From the NCBI RefSeq assembly GCF_904846035.1, contig NZ_CAJGYT010000001.1, forward strand, positions 2,604,001-2,668,000: a stretch of DNA of 64,000 nucleotides. Reading direction: 5' to 3'. This DNA is from Psychrobacter aestuarii (GTDB taxonomy: Bacteria > Pseudomonadota > Gammaproteobacteria > Pseudomonadales > Moraxellaceae). Positions 1 through 8,081 of this stretch are shown one piece after another (position 1 is the first letter of the stretch; every line of letters begins with the position of its first letter). The translations under genes were made by a program, and so were the position numbers. The notes beneath the pieces were generated by a model, which worked only from the letters and a program-made list of their open reading frames with translations, made no database searches and was not told the origin of the DNA.

Positions 1-352
1 TGATGATGGTCGTTTTGCCTCTGATAAAGGCGTTGTCCGTCTGCTGTACATGCGAGGTGAATGGCGGCAGCTGCCATGCGTAGAGAATCAAGCCCACGCC
101 AATCAAGATTAACGCGCCAAACAGACCCAAGCCAAGGGCAGATTTTTTCTTGGGTGACCAGCGCGCAGGCGAGGGAATCGGCTCTTTTGGCGGCATGGGG
201 GTGTCGTCTGCTGCGGCGTTTTCATTGTCCGTTTCTTGTGCAGCATCATTGTCCGCAGTCGTTGGCTGCTCGCTATCTGCAGGGGCAACAGGGCGGTTGT
301 CTGCACTCTCTTTGGGGTACTGCGTGGCATCATCACGGGAGTCTTGACTCAT
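1..352 (-). CDS. HlyD/EmrA-type membrane fusion protein, N-terminal part (runs off the window)
   Basis: This is the first 117 codons of a leftward gene; the C-terminus lies outside the window. The protein opens with a long acidic cytoplasmic tail of about 65 residues, rich in Asp, Glu, Ala and Pro, then a short basic patch (SPKKK, about 66-70) and one membrane segment at about 72-92. After it comes QQTDNAFIRGKTTII, which matches the start of the periplasmic barrel of EmrA/HlyD adaptors (typical TDNAYV...). An AGGAG site sits 6 bases before the ATG at 352. The MFS gene lies immediately upstream in the same direction, so the two probably form an EmrAB-like tripartite efflux unit working with an outer-membrane channel. 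EmrA in E. coli has a much shorter tail. Family assignment is fairly sure; substrate is unknown. Confidence 0.82.
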   Translation of the reverse strand, partial: MSQDSRDDATQYPKESADNRPVAPADSEQPTTADNDAAQETDNENAAADDTPMPPKEPIPSPARWSPKKKSALGLGLFGALILIGVGLILYAWQLPPFTSHVQQTDNAFIRGKTTII

Positions 353-500
353 GACGCACTCCTAAATCAATTAATCAAAATAAATAAAACAGGCCATCGG
401 GTATCTGCTCAGTAGCGCGCGACGCTGTCCGTTGTTTGCGCAATCGTGCTCAACAACAAACAAATAACGCCGCGCGCGCCCACCCATCGCTGCAATCGTG

Positions 501-2192
501 TTAGCGGTTTTCCCGCATTTTCGCCAGCGTCGCCAGCTCTTTTTCTAAGGGGTTGCGCTTGTGGTAGCGGTAGTACAAATAATTCAGCGACAATATCACC
601 ACCGTGATACTGGCAAGACTTGCCAAAATAAAGAACAAGTCATTATAAGCGGCGACAACCGCTTGACGCTGTATCTGCCCAAACACCTGCTGCGCCGCCT
701 GCGTGCTGGCAAGTGCGGTGTCGGTCATCTGGCTGCCCACCTGCGCGCGCGCTGCTTGTAGCTGCTGCACCAATGCAGGGTCGCCAAAGTTCAAAGAACC
801 CACCATATCGTTATAATGGGTCTGCGTGCGAATGGTTGTGAATGCCTGAATGCCCGCAGCACCTGCCAGACCACCAATGGTCTGTGAAATACTAAAAATC
901 ACCGAAAAGCTGATGATATACGCAGGACCATTGGCAATCGCTCGCAGCATGCCTTCAAAGACCATGGGTCCCATAAAATAAATGGCGGCAAAAGCAATCA
1001 AAAACTGACTGACATAAAACATATAAGGCGCAGAGTCGATAGACACGCCCGTATCTATCCAAGCACCAATAGCAATCAAAAGCGCCGCAAAAATAACAGG
1101 ACGCCGCAAGTCCATCGCATTGGTACGCCAAAAGCTGACCGCCAGCGCACATAAACTGGCCACAGCAATCACCACATAGAACGTCACCAGCTGATCATTG
1201 CCATAGCCCAGCTGCGCAAGCAGACCCGCCGCGCCTACGCTTTGTTCTGATAGCAAAATCCGCATCACCGCACCGGTAATCATAAAGGCAATGATGTTGC
1301 GGCTTCGCATCCAGCGCACTTGCAGCATGGGGTTTTTACGGTGCGTCTCAATCCATAATGCAGCACTGATGCCCAGCACAGCGATGAGTAGCGGATAGCT
1401 GAGCCAAGGCGTGCTCCACCACAGCACCCGCCCTTGCACCAAAAACACCGACAGCGCCGCAAGCCCACTGGCAAACAGCGCAAAGCTGACGATATCAAGC
1501 TTTTCAAACACCTGCTGTACATTGCCTGGTGGTAGCTGGAGCAAATTAATCAGTCCAAAGCAAATCAGCGCCAGCCCAAACTCAAACAAAAACAAGCTCT
1601 CAATCTGACCGCCTGCTGCCAGATAAGGCGAGATGATGCGCGATAAAGGAATGCCAAATTGCACCACACCAAAGCCCAAAATCAAACCACTGATACGCTT
1701 GGCGGTCGGCATGCCTTGCAAGCAATAAAACACCGACAAAATGGTCATGGCACTGGCGACCATACCACTCATCGCCCGCGTCAGAATCTCCAGATAATAA
1801 GGGTCAAACAGCGTACTTATCGCACCTGTTAATATGTCGGTACTGATGAGCCACTGCATGCTGGTGGCGAGCAGCAAAAAGAACAGCGTCAGCTTACAAA
1901 AGGGCGCGATACCGAACTGCTGACGTATCTTGTAGAGCAATACCGTAATACAGGCATTGGTCATGTTATACGCCACTGATATCCAGCCGCCCTCCATCGG
2001 GGTGAGGCTAAGACTCCCTTGAATCTGGGTCAAATTGGCAACGAGCAGACCGTTTTGAAAACCTGCAGTCAGCCCAACGAACAATCCAATCAGCAAATAC
2101 AACACTTTGCGCGGGACAGGATGGTCAGGATTGGCAGGGGAGCCGACCATAAACGGCTGTTCATGGGGCTTAAACTGGTATTCTTGAGTCAT
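501..2192 (-). CDS. MFS drug efflux transporter, DHA2/EmrB-like
   Basis: An integral membrane protein of 563 residues with about 14 hydrophobic segments. The first one follows a short charged N-terminus (KVLYLLIGLFVGLTAGFQNG). A large polar loop before the last membrane helix, rich in Gln and Ala, is typical of EmrB-like 14-helix transporters. It should export toxic organic compounds using the proton gradient, with the downstream adaptor protein bridging the periplasm. An in-frame TTG at 2228 would add 12 Cys- and Pro-rich residues; the ATG at 2192 gives the more natural start (MTQEYQF), though neither has a strong ribosome site. About 150 bases separate it from the fusion-protein gene. The classic EmrB motif C is not clear, so the exact subfamily is uncertain. 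Confidence 0.8.
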   Translation of the reverse strand: MTQEYQFKPHEQPFMVGSPANPDHPVPRKVLYLLIGLFVGLTAGFQNGLLVANLTQIQGSLSLTPMEGGWISVAYNMTNACITVLLYKIRQQFGIAPFCKLTLFFLLLATSMQWLISTDILTGAISTLFDPYYLEILTRAMSGMVASAMTILSVFYCLQGMPTAKRISGLILGFGVVQFGIPLSRIISPYLAAGGQIESLFLFEFGLALICFGLINLLQLPPGNVQQVFEKLDIVSFALFASGLAALSVFLVQGRVLWWSTPWLSYPLLIAVLGISAALWIETHRKNPMLQVRWMRSRNIIAFMITGAVMRILLSEQSVGAAGLLAQLGYGNDQLVTFYVVIAVASLCALAVSFWRTNAMDLRRPVIFAALLIAIGAWIDTGVSIDSAPYMFYVSQFLIAFAAIYFMGPMVFEGMLRAIANGPAYIISFSVIFSISQTIGGLAGAAGIQAFTTIRTQTHYNDMVGSLNFGDPALVQQLQAARAQVGSQMTDTALASTQAAQQVFGQIQRQAVVAAYNDLFFILASLASITVVILSLNYLYYRYHKRNPLEKELATLAKMRENR

Positions 2193-2271
2193 GAAACACG
2201 GCAACGTACAAGGGCAAGGAACACGCAACCAACCGCGTCATCGCCGTCAGCTGCATCGTAAAAACAACAAA

Positions 2272-2292
2272 AGCCCAAGATAGGCTTGGGCT
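2272..2292 (-). terminator. Rho-independent terminator of the detoxification operon
   Basis: Perfect 8-bp arms AGCCCAAG (2272-2279) and CTTGGGCT (2285-2292) around a 5-base loop. Read leftward, the stem is followed by a T-rich run (complement of 2262-2271). It lies after the glutathione S-transferase gene and before the MFS gene. Confidence 0.75.
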
Positions 2293-2372
2293 ATTTTAAC
2301 ATAAGTCACAGTCGCAAAGGCGCGGGTACAGCCCAGCAATTGACACTAGCGGGTCACATCGGCAGCAATTGC

Positions 2373-3008
2373 CTAAATGGCGCTGCTGGCATCATAATTC
2401 GCCTCAAGGCGCATCGCACGTTGATAACTGTCAAGTTTGGCGAGCTGTAGCGCGTATTGTTTGATGTGTGGATAGTCTTCGAGCGCTTGCTGTTTGGCCA
2501 GCATAATCAAGTCAAATGAGAGCATAAAATCTGCCCCGCTTAACTGATTGCCGACGATATACAGCTTGTCGGTGACAGCATCATCTAAATAGCTGAGGAC
2601 TTTGCGCTTTTCTTTAGCGACATAGCCTTGTAGCGCGGTGCTGTCTTCTAGCTGCATTTTTTTGCTAAACATCTCAAGCAATAAGGGCAGCATCAGCGAG
2701 CTTTCGGCAAAGTGTATCCACGACAAATAGTCGGCATACGCTGACGTGTCAGGCTGCGGGCGCAATCGTTTGGGCGCAAAACGCTCAACCAAAACCTCTG
2801 TAATCGCGCCAGACTCAGCGATGATGTGCCCATCTATCTCAATCACAGGCGACTTGCCAAGCGGGTGTACCGCCTTTAAGTCCTCAGGAGCAAGGTGGGT
2901 GCGCGCATCGCGTTGATAGCTGACCACTTCATAAGGCTGCCCAAGTTCTTCGAGCAGCCACAAAATACGCAGTGAGCGCGATTGATTCAGATGATGTAGA
3001 CGTATCAC
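2373..3008 (-). CDS. Glutathione S-transferase family protein
   Basis: A 211-residue protein with the two-domain GST layout. The N-terminal thioredoxin fold (about 1-80) contains NQSRSLRILWLLEELG with the likely catalytic Ser/Arg region, the cis-proline element LGKSPVIEIDG and the glutathione-contacting ESGAI. The helical C-terminal domain follows (about 90-205). It should conjugate glutathione to electrophiles or reduce peroxides in the cytoplasm. The start is 3 bases after the stop of the DJ-1/PfpI gene, so the two are co-transcribed, and it is the last gene of a leftward operon ended by the hairpin at 2272-2292. Substrate cannot be told from sequence. Confidence 0.88.
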   Translation of the reverse strand: MIRLHHLNQSRSLRILWLLEELGQPYEVVSYQRDARTHLAPEDLKAVHPLGKSPVIEIDGHIIAESGAITEVLVERFAPKRLRPQPDTSAYADYLSWIHFAESSLMLPLLLEMFSKKMQLEDSTALQGYVAKEKRKVLSYLDDAVTDKLYIVGNQLSGADFMLSFDLIMLAKQQALEDYPHIKQYALQLAKLDSYQRAMRLEANYDASSAI

Positions 3009-3011
3009 AGT

Positions 3012-3689
3012 TTAGTCCTTAAATCGTGCCAAAAGATGCTCAGCAGTGGCTTCTGATGAGGCTGGGTTTTGCCCTGTGATGAGCAAGCCGTCTTCGACCA
3101 CGTACGACTGCCAGTCATCGCCTTTGACATAATTGGCACCATTGGCTTGCAGCGCGTCTTCTAGTAAGAACGGCACAACGTCGGTTAGACCAACGCCTTC
3201 TTCTTCGCTATTGCTAAAGCCTGTCAGTTTTTTGCCCTTAACAAAGTATTCGCCATCGCTCTTGACGTCTTTTAGCACGGCAGGCGAGTGACACACGAAC
3301 GCTACAGGCTTCTCAGCTTTAATGAAGCGCTCAATCAGGGCGATAGAGTCGCTGCTGCTTGCCAAATCCCACAATGGGCCATGACCACCTGGGTAAAATA
3401 CCGCGTCAAAATCCTGTGCATTGATATCACTGAGCTTTTGCGTGCTGGCAAGACGTGCTTGCGCTTCGTCATCTTGTTTAAAGCGCTTTGTGGCGTCTGT
3501 TTGCGCGTCTTCATCATCACTTTTTGGGTCGAGGGGCGGCTGTCCGCCAGCAGGTGAGGCTAAGGTCAACTGCGCGCCTGCATCCAAAAAGGTGTAATAC
3601 GGGGCGGCAAATTCTTCTAGCCAAAAGCCTGTCTTTTCGCCAGTGTCACCTAAAGTATCGTGTGAAGTCAGTACCATTAAAATATTCAT
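3012..3689 (-). CDS. DJ-1/PfpI family protein (class I glutamine amidotransferase-like, possible glyoxalase III)
   Basis: A 225-residue protein of the DJ-1/PfpI superfamily. The nucleophile elbow is FVCHSPAVL with Cys133 and His134; the loop YPGGHGPLWDLA (about 99-110) and the acidic pair at 25-26 (WLEEFAAPY) match the Hsp31-like subgroup. Relatives act as glutathione-independent glyoxalases on methylglyoxal or as chaperones. AAGGA lies 6 bases before the ATG. It sits between a CurA-like reductase and a glutathione S-transferase on one strand, downstream of a NemR-like regulator, which supports a role in reactive carbonyl detoxification. That role is an inference; the family is clear. Confidence 0.86.
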   Translation of the reverse strand: MNILMVLTSHDTLGDTGEKTGFWLEEFAAPYYTFLDAGAQLTLASPAGGQPPLDPKSDDEDAQTDATKRFKQDDEAQARLASTQKLSDINAQDFDAVFYPGGHGPLWDLASSSDSIALIERFIKAEKPVAFVCHSPAVLKDVKSDGEYFVKGKKLTGFSNSEEEGVGLTDVVPFLLEDALQANGANYVKGDDWQSYVVEDGLLITGQNPASSEATAEHLLARFKD

Positions 3690-3861
3690 AATTATCCTTA
3701 ATTGTTATTTGATAAGAGCGGTCAAAATAGACGCTACTGTTCGTGCTTGGTATCGATAGGAGAAGGGCTGCAATGGGCGCGTATCTAATTGAATACGACC
3801 ATTGCTACCCCATTCACAGTAGCGCGTTTCTTTGGACGATATATAGGAAAAATGTTACTTA

Positions 3862-4911
3862 TCAGTGGATATCTGCAACCTGAATCACGGTTTTGCCAAA
3901 GTTTTGACCATTGAGCATATCCACAAAGGCGCTCGGCGCGTTGTCCAAACCTTCGACCATATGTTCAAGCGTTTTGATGTCGCCCGCTTCGACCCATTCG
4001 CCCATGGTTTGTAAAAACTCAGGGAAATGCTCGCCGTATTCTTCAAAGATAATGAAGCCTTTGACAGTGAGGCGCTGCTTGAGAATCGTGCCCATCAGCA
4101 TACCCAAGCGGTCTTTGCCATCAGGCGTTTCGGTGGCGTTGTACTGCGAGACCAGACCGCACACAGGGATACGCGCATGGGCATTGAGTAGGGGCAGTAC
4201 CGCATCGAATACCTTGCCGCCGACGTTTTCATAATAGATGTCGATACCATCGCTGCAAGCGCGCTCAAGCTGCTCGGCAAAGTCATCGGCATAATGGTCG
4301 ATACAAGCATCAAAGCCCAGCTCGTCAACGGCATAGGCGCATTTTTCCGCGCCGCCTGCCACGCCGACCACGTGCAGACCAAGACGCTTGCCCACTTGTC
4401 CGACGGTTGCGCCAACAGGACCGGTCGCTGCGGCAACAACTAAGGTTTCGCCCGCTTTTGGTTTGCCGATATCGGTCAGACCCATGTAGCCTGTAAAGCC
4501 AGGCATACCGAGCACACCCAGACCGTAAGAGGGGTGCGGCATGTTGTTATCAAGCTTGTGTACGCCCTCGCCAGTGCTTACGCTGTAGTCTTGCCAGCCA
4601 GATTGGGCGACCACAATATCACCTTCACTAAAGCCGTCGATATTGGATTCGACCACTTGCGCGACCGTGCCGCCAGTCATCACATCACCGATATTGAGTG
4701 GGTCGGCGTAGCTTTTTGCCGCGCTCATACGTCCACGCATATACGGGTCGAGTGACAGATACAGCGTGCGTAGCAGCATCTCGCCTGCTTTTGGGGTTGG
4801 GATGTCGCTGGTCGTCAGCTCAAAGTTGTCCGAGGTTGGCTCGCCGTGTGGGCGGCTGGCAAGTTTAATCTGGCGATTGGTATTGTCGGTTTGTTCTGAA
4901 GTAAAGCTCAT
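3862..4911 (-). CDS. NADP-dependent oxidoreductase, CurA/YncB-like (medium-chain reductase)
   Basis: A 349-residue zinc-independent medium-chain dehydrogenase/reductase. It has the LSLDPYMRGRMS motif (about 52-63) typical of the leukotriene B4 dehydrogenase/CurA group and the nucleotide-binding segment AAATGPVGATVGQVGKRLG (about 160-178). Such enzymes reduce the double bond of alpha,beta-unsaturated ketones and aldehydes with NADPH. AAGGA precedes the ATG by 9 bases. It lies 62 bases after the YqhD-like gene and about 170 bases before the DJ-1 gene, in the same direction. The gap may hold a secondary promoter, but I see no clear one. Confidence 0.88.
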   Translation of the reverse strand: MSFTSEQTDNTNRQIKLASRPHGEPTSDNFELTTSDIPTPKAGEMLLRTLYLSLDPYMRGRMSAAKSYADPLNIGDVMTGGTVAQVVESNIDGFSEGDIVVAQSGWQDYSVSTGEGVHKLDNNMPHPSYGLGVLGMPGFTGYMGLTDIGKPKAGETLVVAAATGPVGATVGQVGKRLGLHVVGVAGGAEKCAYAVDELGFDACIDHYADDFAEQLERACSDGIDIYYENVGGKVFDAVLPLLNAHARIPVCGLVSQYNATETPDGKDRLGMLMGTILKQRLTVKGFIIFEEYGEHFPEFLQTMGEWVEAGDIKTLEHMVEGLDNAPSAFVDMLNGQNFGKTVIQVADIH

Positions 4912-4973
4912 AATTATTGTCCTTATCGTGTCTTTATTGTTGATTATTTAGGGTTAATAATGATGGATTAAGT

Positions 4974-6173
4974 TTATACGGCGGCGCGCTCTAGGATGCG
5001 ACGCGATACGTCCAAATCATTATTGCCGTGCTCACCCAGCTTGGTCATATGATGCGCTTTTAGCTGGTCGATGATGGCATCGATATGGCTGCTGTCGAGC
5101 GAAGCGTCAGCAAAATTAACGGGCAGACCGAGGCTGACAAAGAATTCTTCGGTATAAGCAATCGCAGCTTCGATGGCCTCATCATCACTTAGCGTCTCGT
5201 CGGTGATGTTCCAGACATTACGCGCATATTGGCGCAGCTTGTCTTTTTTGCTCTCTTTTAGCTCGCGCATGACCGATGGCAAGACGATGGTGAGCGTACG
5301 TGCATGGTCAATGCCGTGTAGTGAGGTCAGCTCATGACCAATCATGTGTGTCGTCCAGTCTTGTGGCACACCAGTACCAATCAGACCGTTGAGCGCCATG
5401 GTCGCTGTCCACATGATGTTTTTGCGCGTCTCTAGATTCTCTGGGTCTTGTTTGACCACCAAGCCTTCATCAATCAAAATCTTAAGCAGGCTTTCGGCAA
5501 AGGCGTCTTGTACCTTGGCATTGACAGGGTAGGTCAAGTACTGCTCCATGACGTGAACAAACGCATCTGCCACACCATTCATGACTTGGCGCTCAGGCAA
5601 GGTCAAGGTCTTTTTGGGGTCAAGGACAGAAAACTTAGGATAGACCAAAGGGTTGCCAAAGGGCAGCTTGGCTTGGCGCTCACTGTAGTTAATCACGCCG
5701 CCTGAGTTCATCTCTGAGCCTGTCGCAGGAATGGTCAACACCGTGCCCAAGTCAATCGCCGTATCCACCGATTTGCAGTAGCTAAGCAGTGATTCCCAAG
5801 CGCGCTCACGCGATACCGTGCCGTCATCTTCGGTCATGTGCGAAACCAGCGCGACAAATTTGGTCCCGTCAATCACTGAGCCGCCGCCGACTGCCAATAA
5901 AAAATCGATGTCGTTGGCAACGACGCTGTCTGCTGCGTTTAGCAAAGTGGTAAATTCTGGATTGGCTTCGATACCGCCAAACTCAAACACCGTGCGTTCG
6001 CCACTTTGTGCCAAAGCGTTTTTGACTTCGTCTAGTGTGCCTGTACGCTGGGCTGAACCGCCACCATAAGTAATCAGTACGCGGGCATTCTTAGGTACGA
6101 GGCTGTCTAGTTGGCTGACTTGGTCATCGCCAAAAACGATGCGTACAGGATTGTAATATTGAAAGTTATTCAT
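4974..6173 (-). CDS. Iron-type alcohol dehydrogenase, YqhD-like NADPH aldehyde reductase
   Basis: A 399-residue group III (iron-containing) alcohol dehydrogenase. The nucleotide-binding region has AVGGGSVIDGTKF (about 94-106). Candidate metal ligands are Asp203, His207, His276 and His290; the spacings 207-276 and 276-290 equal those of E. coli YqhD (198-267-281 as I recall). YqhD reduces short aldehydes, including lipid-peroxidation products, with NADPH. This is the first structural gene after the NemR-like repressor, and a palindrome covers its likely -35 region. It therefore probably responds to electrophiles or reactive aldehydes. The metal may be zinc or iron. Confidence 0.9.
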   Translation of the reverse strand: MNNFQYYNPVRIVFGDDQVSQLDSLVPKNARVLITYGGGSAQRTGTLDEVKNALAQSGERTVFEFGGIEANPEFTTLLNAADSVVANDIDFLLAVGGGSVIDGTKFVALVSHMTEDDGTVSRERAWESLLSYCKSVDTAIDLGTVLTIPATGSEMNSGGVINYSERQAKLPFGNPLVYPKFSVLDPKKTLTLPERQVMNGVADAFVHVMEQYLTYPVNAKVQDAFAESLLKILIDEGLVVKQDPENLETRKNIMWTATMALNGLIGTGVPQDWTTHMIGHELTSLHGIDHARTLTIVLPSVMRELKESKKDKLRQYARNVWNITDETLSDDEAIEAAIAYTEEFFVSLGLPVNFADASLDSSHIDAIIDQLKAHHMTKLGEHGNNDLDVSRRILERAAV

Positions 6174-6228
6174 AAAGTATCCAATTTTTTGGTGAATAAT
6201 AATGTGTTAAGCAAATTCGATAGGAAGT

Positions 6229-6256
6229 ATTGTACATGAATTAGACCAGTCGTCTA
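6229..6256 (-). promoter_or_regulatory. Promoter and operator of the reductase operon (NemR-like box)
   Basis: Read leftward, the palindrome TAGAC-GACTG-GTCTA (6256-6242) overlaps a possible -35 (TAGACG, 6251-6256). A -10 element TACAAT lies at 6229-6234 after 16 bases, 7 bp beyond the palindrome. The same 15-bp element, with one change, lies in front of the repressor gene at 7255-7269 with the same 7-bp offset. TAGACC cores are, from memory, typical of NemR and LmrA/YxaF-like TetR regulators. Confidence 0.72.
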
Positions 6257-6451
6257 GAGACGCTTACAAAACTGTCGTACAGCCATAACGGTTGCGTTGT
6301 TTTTTATAACATTGGAATAAGCGGCAAAGACGATGCGATTTTGCGTAGCGCCGCAAGACTGGGCGATACGCAAGGCATAAGACGATTAAAAAATAATTGC
6401 GCGGGTTTACAAAAGGCGTTACCTATCCGTAAGTATCAGTGACTTATCGCA

Positions 6452-7054
6452 TTAACGCCCCAGCTGCGTGGTGGTCATCTGCCAGACTTCGGCAAGTGGG
6501 GTATTGGTCTGACTGATTTTGGCGACCAAGCTGGCACCCAGCCACGCAAAGTACCAGCGCTTGGCAAGACTCTCGGCTGAGATGTGGGCGTCATTCGGTA
6601 TTGAGCCTTCTGCCCAGCCAGTTTTGATTTGCTGCGCAAGCCACGTGATGATGTACTGATAGCCTTCGTTCAGCGCTTGGCGCATTGGCTCTGAGATGTC
6701 CGACACTTCGGCGGAGAGCTTGACCACAAGGCACTTTTCGTCATCACAGCCGTTTTGCTGCGTGTCGTACCAGCCCTGAAAATAACGATAAATGCGCTGC
6801 TGTGCGCTGTCCTCAGCCTTGGTCAACGACGTTAGGCGCTGCTGATAGCGGGTAAAGTAGCGCGTAATCACCGCCTCACCAAAGGCTTCTTTAGAAGCAA
6901 AGTAGTGATAAAACGAGCCCTTTGGCACGCCTGCGGTGTCTAGGATTTGCTTAATACCCACCGCTGTAAAGCCTTTTTGGGCAATCAGCTGTGTTGCAAT
7001 AGCCAGTAGATGCGCTCTGGTATCTGACGTGGGCACGGTGTTTTGCGTGGGCAT
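6452..7054 (-). CDS. NemR-like TetR/AcrR transcriptional repressor
   Basis: A 200-residue TetR-family repressor. The helix-turn-helix is at about 30-56 and ends VPKGSFYHYFASKEAFG. The ligand domain closely follows E. coli NemR as I recall it: VVKLSAEVSDISEPMRQA against TVKLSAEVCDLSEDMRSA, and WLGASLVAKISQ against WLGANLQAKISR. Cys108 and Lys179 align with NemR Cys106 and Lys175, the pair that forms the reversible redox switch. It therefore probably senses HOCl, quinones or methylglyoxal. An in-frame TTG at 7063 lies closer to the AGGAG (3 bases), while the ATG at 7054 is 12 bases away, so the start is uncertain. Two operator-like palindromes flank its transcription unit. Confidence 0.88.
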   Translation of the reverse strand: MPTQNTVPTSDTRAHLLAIATQLIAQKGFTAVGIKQILDTAGVPKGSFYHYFASKEAFGEAVITRYFTRYQQRLTSLTKAEDSAQQRIYRYFQGWYDTQQNGCDDEKCLVVKLSAEVSDISEPMRQALNEGYQYIITWLAQQIKTGWAEGSIPNDAHISAESLAKRWYFAWLGASLVAKISQTNTPLAEVWQMTTTQLGR

Positions 7055-7241
7055 AATGGTCAAAGACTCCTAAATAATAATGCGCCAACCAGTCGGTTAA
7101 AGGACAATAGGCTGTGGCTTTTGCAGTACGGCACCAATAAAGTCGAACAGTGTGCAAAAAGGCAGGCTATTGTATAAAACGTGCGTGGCTGCGGCAACAG
7201 ATAAACGCGGTTAAGAATACTAAGTATTAAAACCACTTACC

Positions 7242-7269
7242 GCTATAGTAGCATTAGACCAGTCGTCTT
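7242..7269 (-). promoter_or_regulatory. Promoter and operator of the nemR-like gene
   Basis: The element at 7255-7269 matches the palindrome at 6242-6256 in 14 of 15 bases, and 16 consecutive bases are identical (7253-7268 and 6240-6255). Read leftward, TATAGC at 7242-7247 lies 7 bp after it and could be the -10. The geometry repeats that of the downstream operon, which implies autoregulation. Confidence 0.66.
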
Positions 7270-7353
7270 GCAAATTGCACAGTGATACACTAGGTAGATG
7301 GGTTTAGCCGACAGGTATCGAGATTTGATTGGTGTTTATAAATTTTGATGGGC

Positions 7354-7392
7354 AAAAAGCCCCGCTGGGCACGCATAGACGCCAAGCAGGGC
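7354..7392 (-). terminator. Probable terminator of the 76-residue gene
   Basis: Read leftward, GCCCTGCTTGG (7392-7382) pairs with CCAGCGGGGC (7368-7359) with one wobble and one bulge, followed by TTTTT (7358-7354). It lies just after the small gene at 7417-7647. Confidence 0.55.
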
Positions 7393-7416
7393 AGTATCAC
7401 TTTCAGCAAATATTAT

Positions 7417-7647
7417 CTAGCGCTCTTTAAAGCCAAGCAGCGATTCGATTTGTTCGCTGGTGATGCCGCGCACGACCGCTTGCTCTTCAACCGACAAGCG
7501 ATTGTTATATTCTTTAATCATCACATACAGCTGGCGCGCCACCTCAGAGGTGCTGGCGTAATACATCTGCGGATCTTCGCTCGTCAGACGTGCCAAAAAG
7601 CGATTGACGATTTGGCGTTTGGTCACAGGGGCGTTTTGTGTGCTCAT
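7417..7647 (-). CDS. Small uncharacterised protein, 76 residues
   Basis: A soluble, mostly helical protein with no motif I recognise. It is charged and lacks Cys. AGGAG stands 7 bases before the ATG, and a terminator-like hairpin follows, so it looks like a real single-gene unit. It lies between the nemR-like promoter and the BCCT transporter and need not belong to either. A longer reading frame on the opposite strand (7345-7686) has no ribosome site and is taken as a shadow. Confidence 0.62.
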   Translation of the reverse strand: MSTQNAPVTKRQIVNRFLARLTSEDPQMYYASTSEVARQLYVMIKEYNNRLSVEEQAVVRGITSEQIESLLGFKER

Positions 7648-8081
7648 AATCTTCTCCTAATAATCAATCAGTATAGCGAGAATTGATGAGGACTTGGGCA
7701 CTATCTCAGAACAAATCTAAAGCCGTTAGCCAAACCAATACAATGCGTATCAAGCACCAACTGACAAGTTGTCTTTTTTATTTACGGGTAAGTTTTATGT
7801 AATTGGCGTTAAGTTCTTGTTGTGAAGACGGCTGGTTTCTGGGGTTCGCTCAATAATTGTGTTACACATAACAGCACTTACGATAATACACCAGATGATT
7901 CATCACCAACATTGAAGCGCGTATTGCCATGGATAAGGGACTGTTTATAGAAAGTAAAAGGCAATACCAATACGATAATTGCCTATAGATTGAATGGGTT
8001 TTATCGTCATCGCTGGCGGCGCAACACTGTCAGTAAGCGTTTTTCTGTTGTTAAAATTTGGCTTTGAGGACACCACCACTT
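7648..8081. other. Intergenic region, 434 bp, divergent promoters expected
   Basis: The gap separates the leftward small gene from the rightward BCCT transporter and must hold both promoters. It is AT-rich. I found no gene, no clear inverted repeat and no BetI-like operator that I could defend. Confidence 0.5.

Noticed and set aside
7345..7686. A 113-codon rightward frame opposite the small leftward gene
   Set aside because: No ribosome site and no motif, while the leftward gene has AGGAG and a terminator.
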